DNA from: Pseudofrankia inefficax
GTDB lineage: Bacteria; Actinomycetota; Actinomycetes; Frankiales; Frankiaceae
DNA: 64,000 nt
Direction: 5' to 3'
Assembly: GCF_000166135.1 (NCBI RefSeq)
Contig: NC_014666.1
Span: forward strand, 7,068,001 to 7,132,000
This document shows, piece by piece, positions 58,890-64,000 of this stretch. The notes beneath the pieces were generated by a model, which made no database searches, was not told the DNA's origin, and saw only the letters and a program-made list of their open reading frames with translations. The position numbers were made by a program, and so were the translations under genes. The number at the start of each line of letters is the position of its first letter. Position 1 is the stretch's first letter.

Positions 58890-60086
58890 ATGCTCGAGCT
58901 GGTCGCGGGAGCGAACGGACCGTTACCGCACGGCGTGGTCCAGGTGCGGCTGCCCGGGCCGTTCGACCTGTCAGCGCTGGTCATCGGGGCCGACGACCGG
59001 GTCGGTGGCGACGCCGATTTCGTCTTCTACAACCAGCCGTCGACCCGCGGCGTCCGGCTCACCTCGGCCCGGCCCGCCGGTCCCGGCCGCGCCGTCCTGA
59101 TCGGCGCGGACGAGGTGACGCTCGAGCCGGGCCGGCTGCGGGCCGGTGCCGAGCGGGTGATGCTGGTCGCGAGCCCCGCCGACGGGAGCACCCCGTTCGG
59201 CCGGCTGCCGGCACCGACGGCGACGGTGTATGACAGCGCTGGCGCCGCCGCGGTCCGGCTCGTCCCGCCGCGGCTCGGCCCGGAGACGGCGCTGCTGGTC
59301 GGCGAGATCTACCGGCGCGCGGGCGGGTGGCGGGTCCGGACGATCGGCCAGGGCTACGCGGACGGCCTGGCCGGGCTGGCCCGCGATTTCGGCGTCGACG
59401 TGGACGACTCCCCCGGCCCCGCGCCGGCCGTCCCCCCGGTCCCGGCTGGCCGGCGCCCGAGCGACGCCCCGGTACCAACGGGCCCGCCGTGGTCAGGCCC
59501 TGGGCCCGACCCGTCGGTCCCCGGCTCGATTCCCACCGCCGTCCCGGTGCCGCCACCGCTCATGACGCCGCCACCGCTGGTTCCCGAGTCGCCCTCCGAC
59601 CATTCGCCCTGGTCGGGGCAGGGGCGCGCCCGGGTGTTCGGGGTCTACGGCCCGTCTCCCGAGCCGGGCCAGTGGGCGCAGCCGCTCGGCCGCGACCCGC
59701 TCGCGGAGGTGGTCATGCTGACCAACCAGCAGCGCCAGCTGAACGGGCTGCCGCCGCTGGCTCCGGAACCGCTGCTGGCCAGGGCTGCCGCCGCGCACAG
59801 CGCGGACATGGCAGCCCGCCGGTTCTTCGACCACCGCAACCCGGACGGCCTGCAGGTCGCCGACCGGGTCACCGCGCTCGGCTACCGGTTCGGAACCGTC
59901 GCCGAGAACATCGCCGCCGGCCAGCGGACCCCGGCCGAGGTGGTCACCGGCTGGATGAACAGCCCCGGCCACCGGCGCAACATCTTGTTGCCCGAGATCA
60001 CCCAGATCGGCGTCGGCTACTCGCCCAGCGCCGACGTCTACGGCTGCTACTGGACCCAGGTGTTCGGCACGCCGCGGGCCTGGTGA
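58890..60086 (+). CDS. TerD-like domain fused to CAP/SCP domain
   Basis: A 398-residue two-domain protein. Residues 1-175 match the TerD tellurium-resistance/stress family (DFVFYNQPSTRGVRLTSA, GRLRAGAERVMLVASPADG, LLVGEIYRRAGGWRVRTIGQ), a Ca2+-binding cytoplasmic fold. After a Pro-rich linker (176-265) comes a CAP domain (272-398): AAAHSADMAARRFFDHRNPDG, GTVAENIAAGQ and WMNSPGHRRNILLPE, with the cavity His and Glu residues intact. No signal peptide exists, although CAP proteins are usually exported. GAGGGAGGGG precedes the ATG. It is plus strand, wedged between the minus-strand LivHMG fusion and its probable binding protein. Confidence 0.88.
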   Translation: MLELVAGANGPLPHGVVQVRLPGPFDLSALVIGADDRVGGDADFVFYNQPSTRGVRLTSARPAGPGRAVLIGADEVTLEPGRLRAGAERVMLVASPADGSTPFGRLPAPTATVYDSAGAAAVRLVPPRLGPETALLVGEIYRRAGGWRVRTIGQGYADGLAGLARDFGVDVDDSPGPAPAVPPVPAGRRPSDAPVPTGPPWSGPGPDPSVPGSIPTAVPVPPPLMTPPPLVPESPSDHSPWSGQGRARVFGVYGPSPEPGQWAQPLGRDPLAEVVMLTNQQRQLNGLPPLAPEPLLARAAAAHSADMAARRFFDHRNPDGLQVADRVTALGYRFGTVAENIAAGQRTPAEVVTGWMNSPGHRRNILLPEITQIGVGYSPSADVYGCYWTQVFGTPRAW

Positions 60087-60119
60087 GGCCGCCAGCGTGA
60101 GTTCGCCGCCGCTGGCGGC

Positions 60120-60150
60120 GAGCCGCGGCGGCGGATCACCGCCGCGGCTC
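60120..60150. terminator. Bidirectional terminator TerD-CAP / binding lipoprotein
   Basis: GAGCCGCGGCGG and CCGCCGCGGCTC (12 bp, perfect) around a 7 bp loop, between the two convergent stops. Confidence 0.72.
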
Positions 60151-60164
60151 GGGAGGCCGGTCGA

Positions 60165-61427
60165 TCAGGCTCCGGCCTGCTCCAGGATCTTCAGCGCGTC
60201 GTAGCTCTGGGTGCCGAGCGGGACGTAGGTCTTGGTCGCCGCGTCCCAGCGGACACCGCGCATCGTCGTGTTGAACAGCCGCTGCGCGCCGGGGATCGGC
60301 GACGGCTTGGTGAAGTTCAACGCCGGGGTGATACCGCCGAGGTCCAGGTTCGAGGTCTTGTTCAGCTGGTCGAGCAGCGCGGTCGACGTCAGCGCGTCGC
60401 CGGGGATGGCGTCGGCGACCTTCTCGACGATCTGCACCGACAGCCAGGCACCGATCGTGTTCGTCGAGCTGGTCCGCAGCGCCGCGTCCGGGTCACCGGC
60501 CTTGACCTCGGCGTCGAGCTCCTTGACCGCCCGGGCGATCTCCGGGTACTGGGTGGCCTGGCTCAGCTCGGGGAAGGCGCTCGCGAAGACCAGCGCGTTG
60601 GCCGCGGTTCCCTCCTGCGTCAGCCAGTCGCGGGACAGGACGCCCATCGCGTGGCAGTACTTCTGGCCGGTCGAGCCGCCGGCCTTGACCTCCGCGTAGG
60701 CGCCCTGGTCGACGACGACCAGCACGGTCCCGTCGACGCCGGCCCGCTTGACCTGGGTCGCCGTCGGGGTGAAGTCGCTGGTGTCGATCGGGACCCGCGG
60801 CTCGATGACGAGCGGGGACCCGGCCTGCTTGGCGCCGAGCTCGGCCATCTTCATCAGCCGGTCGACCTGCGGCAGGCTGTAGCCGACCGCGCCGAGCTTC
60901 GTCGCGCCGGCCGCCTTGAGCAGCGCGGGGCAGACCGCCGGGTAGTAGGTCAGCGGGCTGAGCATGAAGCTGACCGAGGAGGACAGCTCCGAGCCGTCGA
61001 TCGAGATGCCGGCCGAGCCGATCGACGGGATGTGCGCGGCCTCCAGGATCGGCATGATGCCGCCGCTGGCGCTGACCTCGTTGACGACGGCGAGGACGTG
61101 GTCGCTGACCGCCTGGTTCGCGCAGGACTTGGCCGTCTCCGCGTCGTTCTTCTCGTTGCAGTAGACGAGCTCGACCGGGTGGCCCTTGATCCCGCCGCGG
61201 GAGTTCAGGCCACGCACCGCGGCCTTGGTCGCGCCGACGATGTCCGGGTAGTTCGAGCCGGCCGTCCCGGTCGGCGCGATGACCATGAGCTTGACCGCTG
61301 CGCCCGCTGCGACCGCGGTCGCGCCGCTCCCGGTGCCGTCGCCGCTCCCGGACTCGCTGCACGCGGCCAGAGCCAGCGCGGCGCCGAGCGCCGCGGCTGC
61401 CAGGCGCAGCGTGTGCCGTCGTCCCAC
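60165..61427 (-). CDS. ABC transporter substrate-binding lipoprotein (HAAT family)
   Basis: A 420-residue receptor. Signal residues 1-23 end in lipobox LAAC (Cys23), then a Ser/Gly linker and the type I binding fold (VKLMVIAPTGTAGSNYPDIV, AAVRGLNSRGGIKGHPVELVYC, PSIGSAGISIDGSE). The GTG at 61425-61427 has GAGGAGG upstream. It is on the same strand as, and upstream of, the LivHMG-LivF genes but separated by the opposite-strand TerD-CAP gene; functional pairing with that transporter is likely. Confidence 0.93.
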   Translation of the reverse strand: MGRRHTLRLAAAALGAALALAACSESGSGDGTGSGATAVAAGAAVKLMVIAPTGTAGSNYPDIVGATKAAVRGLNSRGGIKGHPVELVYCNEKNDAETAKSCANQAVSDHVLAVVNEVSASGGIMPILEAAHIPSIGSAGISIDGSELSSSVSFMLSPLTYYPAVCPALLKAAGATKLGAVGYSLPQVDRLMKMAELGAKQAGSPLVIEPRVPIDTSDFTPTATQVKRAGVDGTVLVVVDQGAYAEVKAGGSTGQKYCHAMGVLSRDWLTQEGTAANALVFASAFPELSQATQYPEIARAVKELDAEVKAGDPDAALRTSSTNTIGAWLSVQIVEKVADAIPGDALTSTALLDQLNKTSNLDLGGITPALNFTKPSPIPGAQRLFNTTMRGVRWDAATKTYVPLGTQSYDALKILEQAGA

Positions 61428-61634
61428 CTGGGACCTCCTCGTCGTTCCCGCGGAACCCGTTGGGCCGCCGGAGTCCTTGGCCCGCTGGGCCGAGCAACGA
61501 CACCGTAGCCGGGCCGGATCCGCCACCGGGGTGTGGGTGGTCGACATCGCCCGCGCCCGCGTACCGCGCGCACCGCGCCGTAGTGGCCTGGTCGCGGTCG
61601 GCGCCAGGCTGGGTCGGTCCGACGCGGCCTCGCG

Positions 61635-62366
61635 TCAGATCAGGTGCGACCACGCGTAGGCGAAGCCCATGACCTGGTCGGTCAGCGTCTCGAAGCGGTC
61701 GGCCACGGACGGGTTCGCGATCGCGCCGTACGGGTCGATCGCCGCGCTTTCGTGCTTGCTCAGGCTGATCCCGAGCGGGGTGGGCCAGCCGCCGAGCGCG
61801 TGCACGCGGGCACGCAGCGCCGGCAGCGCACCGCCGGCACCAGGGCCCTCGTCGCAGGCCAGCAGCCCGACCGGCCGAGCCTCCAGGCACGGCCTCGGCG
61901 CGTCCCGCAGGTCCCACAGGTAGTCGAGCGCGTTCGTGACCAGGCTCGACGTGCCGCCGAGGTAGTCCGGGGCGGCGATGAGCAGGCCATCGGCGCGCCC
62001 GATCTCGCCGATGAGGCGGCGGGCTCCCGCGGAGCGCTCGCCGCTGTCCGGCTGGTAGGGCGGCAGCTCCAGCTCGGCGAGGCTCAGGATGACCGTCTCG
62101 GCACCGGCCTGCGCCACCATCTTGATCGCCGCGCCCAGCGCCCGCATCGTCGGCGCGTCGGCCCGCGGCGAGCCGCCAAGGCCGACGATCAGTGGCCGAC
62201 GCCGCCCGGACTGGCCCGGCCCGACGCCCGGATTGCGGCGCTCCAGCCCCGGCCCCATCCCGCGGTCACCGCCAAGCTCGCTCGGTGCGCCCGTGGGGCG
62301 TCGGACCGCCAACGGAGAGCCGTCGCGTACCGAGGCCGGAATGGTCCCGAAGCCGTCCACCCGCAC
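61635..62366 (-). CDS. NADPH-dependent FMN reductase-like flavoprotein
   Basis: A protein of up to 243 residues with a flavodoxin-like fold: PLIVGLGGSPRADAPTMRAL (FMN phosphate loop), then ADGLLIAAPDYLGGTSSLVTNALDYL, typical of the FMN_red family. The first 55 residues are poorly conserved-looking, and translation may start at GTG 62360 (better ribosome spacing from GAGGGAG) or ATG 62258. It might supply reduced flavin to an LLM monooxygenase such as the one at 4.5 kb, but there is no genomic link. Confidence 0.85.
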   Translation of the reverse strand: MRVDGFGTIPASVRDGSPLAVRRPTGAPSELGGDRGMGPGLERRNPGVGPGQSGRRRPLIVGLGGSPRADAPTMRALGAAIKMVAQAGAETVILSLAELELPPYQPDSGERSAGARRLIGEIGRADGLLIAAPDYLGGTSSLVTNALDYLWDLRDAPRPCLEARPVGLLACDEGPGAGGALPALRARVHALGGWPTPLGISLSKHESAAIDPYGAIANPSVADRFETLTDQVMGFAYAWSHLI

Positions 62367-62743
62367 GCTCCCTCACGACCGGCTGTTGGCAGATATTGAC
62401 AGATTGAGCGTATGGCGGCGCTGAGCACGGAGAATGCGCGGGTCATGGGCATGTCTGTCCGATGGTGTTCCGGTGGCCGTCGCATGCCCCGTTCTCGCTC
62501 GGTTCGCGCTTGGTGTTGGTCCGGCGACCCTGCGCTCCACAAAGGACCGCCCGTGGACACAGGTTCGGCACCCCGGTCGGACGCAGACGGACAACGTGTT
62601 CTAAGTCGCAACGCGGCCGGGCGCGCAACCTCTTTCGGTCGCCGCCCGTTCTCGGTCGCAATCGGTTCTAGCCGGCAATGAGCGTAACGAACGGCCAACC
62701 GGTCGTCTTGTGGCCGTAACAGGGCGGTCTTACGTTGCTCGGC
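62367..62743. other. Divergent intergenic region FMN reductase / adenine deaminase
   Basis: 377 bp with no gene found. No purine riboswitch-like conserved elements were recognised. Confidence 0.45.
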
Positions 62744-64000
62744 ATGAACGATCCTGTCGACCCGGCCATCCGCCAGCGCGCCGTCGACGCCGCTCGGGGC
62801 GCCGGCCCGTTCGACCTGCTGATCACCGGGGGCAGCGTCGTGGACGTCGGCACCTGCGAGGTGCGCCCCGCCGACGTCGGGCTGGTCGGGCCGCTGATCG
62901 CGTCGGTGCACCCCACCGGCAGCCGGACGGACGCCCTGGACGTGTTCGACGCGACCGGCCGGTTCGTCGCCCCCGGCCTGGTCGACATGCACGTCCACTT
63001 CGAGAGCTCGATGCTGACGCCCGGCGCCTACGCCAGCGCCGTCTGCCCGCGCGGCACAACGACGATCTTCGGCGACCCGCACGAGCTGGCGAACGTCGCC
63101 GGCCTCGCCGGGGTGCGCTACGCCGTCGAGGCGAGCCGCGGCCTGCCGGTCCGGTTCATCGTGCAGGCGCCGTCGTGCGTGCCGCCGATGCCGGGTCTCG
63201 AGCTGTCCGGCGCGGACCTGCACGGCCCGGACGTCGCCGAGATGCTCGCCTGGCCCGAGGTCGGCGGCCTCGCCGAGGTGATGGACCTGCTCGGCGTGCT
63301 GACCAGCGACGGCCGGATGGTCGACGTCGTCGCCGCCGGGCTGGCCAGCGGAAAGATCGTCAGTGGCCACGCCGCCGGCCTGAGCGGCCCCGAGCTGCAG
63401 GCGTACCTGTCCGCCGGGATCACCTCGGACCACGAGATCGTCGCCGAGCCGGACGCGATGGAGAAGCTGCGCAGCGGGATGACCGTCGAGCTGCGCGGCG
63501 CGTTCGAGCACCTGCTGCCCGGCCTGGTCGCCGAGCTGAACGCGCTGCCGGAGCTGCCGACCCACCTGTGCGCGGCGACCGACGACCTGTTCGCGCTCAC
63601 TCTGCTCACCGACGGCGGCGTCGACCATTTGTTGCGCCGCCTGGTCGGCTTCGGCCTCGACCCGGTGCGGGCGCTGCGGATCGCGACCTACCACGCGGCC
63701 TACCGCCTGCAGCGCACCGACCTCGGCCTGGTCGCCGCCGGCCGGCAGGCCGACCTGATCGTGCTCTCCGACCTGGCGACGGTGACGGTCGACGACGTCT
63801 TCACCGCCGGGCGTCATGTCGCCTCCGGCGGGCTGATGCTGGTCGACGTCGTGGAGGGCCCCAGCGAGCCGCCACTGGACACCATGAAGATCGGCCCAGT
63901 GACGCCGGCCGACATGGTCCTGCGCGTCGGCGACCTGCCAGGTGGTACCGAGAACGGCACCGCCCGGCTGCGGGTGCTCGCCGGGCCGATCTTCACCCAG
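62744..64000 (+). CDS. ade: Adenine deaminase, N-terminal part (truncated by window edge)
   Basis: The first 419 codons of an amidohydrolase that converts adenine to hypoxanthine. Metal ligands His83 and His85 are in VDMHVHFESS, followed by RGTTTIFGDPHELANVAG, SGHAAGLSG and LTLLTDGGVDHLLR, all typical of adenine deaminase. GRQADLIVLSDL is the usual C-terminal part of the barrel. The family is about 550-600 residues long, so roughly 150 residues lie outside. The ATG at 62744 lacks a ribosome site and may be leaderless. Confidence 0.9.
   Translation, partial: MNDPVDPAIRQRAVDAARGAGPFDLLITGGSVVDVGTCEVRPADVGLVGPLIASVHPTGSRTDALDVFDATGRFVAPGLVDMHVHFESSMLTPGAYASAVCPRGTTTIFGDPHELANVAGLAGVRYAVEASRGLPVRFIVQAPSCVPPMPGLELSGADLHGPDVAEMLAWPEVGGLAEVMDLLGVLTSDGRMVDVVAAGLASGKIVSGHAAGLSGPELQAYLSAGITSDHEIVAEPDAMEKLRSGMTVELRGAFEHLLPGLVAELNALPELPTHLCAATDDLFALTLLTDGGVDHLLRRLVGFGLDPVRALRIATYHAAYRLQRTDLGLVAAGRQADLIVLSDLATVTVDDVFTAGRHVASGGLMLVDVVEGPSEPPLDTMKIGPVTPADMVLRVGDLPGGTENGTARLRVLAGPIFTQ

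Noticed and set aside
58890-60086. Tellurite-resistance or phage-defence ter operon
   Set aside because: Only a TerD domain is present; TerB, TerC and other ter partners are missing.
1-64000. tRNA, rRNA, insertion sequences, prophage or integrase genes
   Set aside because: No sequence with cloverleaf-compatible conserved elements, transposase motifs or phage genes was recognised in any intergenic region by eye; a dedicated tRNA or covariance search could change this.

Overview
This 64 kb window is chromosomal DNA from a very GC-rich actinobacterium. Many genes start with GTG, same-strand genes often overlap by ATGA or GTGA, and lipoproteins, TetR regulators, SDRs and P450s are abundant. The gene set (ECF42-type sigma factor with DGPF partner, Rv1747-like FHA-ABC exporter, mycothiol-era actinobacterial SSADH, three-subunit PntAA/AB/B, HAAT-type transporters) suggests a Frankiaceae-like soil or plant-associated organism (Frankia or a relative). 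That placement is inference. No rRNA, tRNA, insertion sequence, prophage or CRISPR array was recognised.

Region by region. 1-5.5 kb is a putative catabolic island: P450 and SDR on the minus strand, a divergent TetR, a branched-chain-amino-acid-type binding lipoprotein and a luciferase-like monooxygenase. Two DNA motifs occur in both the SDR/TetR and the lipoprotein upstream regions, so these units may be co-regulated. 5.5-12.8 kb holds a lipoprotein alpha/beta hydrolase, a DUF4291 protein, a secreted intradiol dioxygenase, the ECF sigma/DGPF pair, a small membrane protein and an SDR. 12.8-24.2 kb is a signalling and envelope stretch: Ser/Thr kinase with a beta-propeller sensor, cupin-P450 operon, FHA-ABC transporter, LmeA-like protein and a degenerate SDR. 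24.6-30.7 kb has an AGPS-like flavoprotein divergent from glpD, then a very large sensor kinase with two kinase-like halves. 30.8-47.1 kb holds an SMP-30 lactonase, TetR genes, the pnt operon, an MFS exporter with an SGNH hydrolase, succinate-semialdehyde dehydrogenase, an alpha/beta hydrolase and a large HrpA helicase. 47.5-52.9 kb has NDH-2 and a compact methionine salvage cluster (mtnC-mtnD, mtnA, mtnB). 53.5-61.4 kb has a secreted CrtC/AttH-like protein and a HAAT transporter in which LivH, LivM and LivG are one polypeptide, with a TerD-CAP fusion gene inserted between permease and binding protein. 61.6-64 kb has an FMN reductase and the start of adenine deaminase.

The most unusual non-coding signal is a dispersed family of about 75 bp imperfect palindromes (five full copies between 2.2 and 24.5 kb) with TGATCGCC...GGCGATCA ends, plus isolated half-copies, two of which supply the TGA stop codon of a gene. 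The other notable items are the LivH-LivM-LivG fusion, the TerD-CAP fusion, the double-module sensor kinase, in-frame repeat-coded linkers inside several enzymes, and two minisatellites sharing a CGGCAG core.
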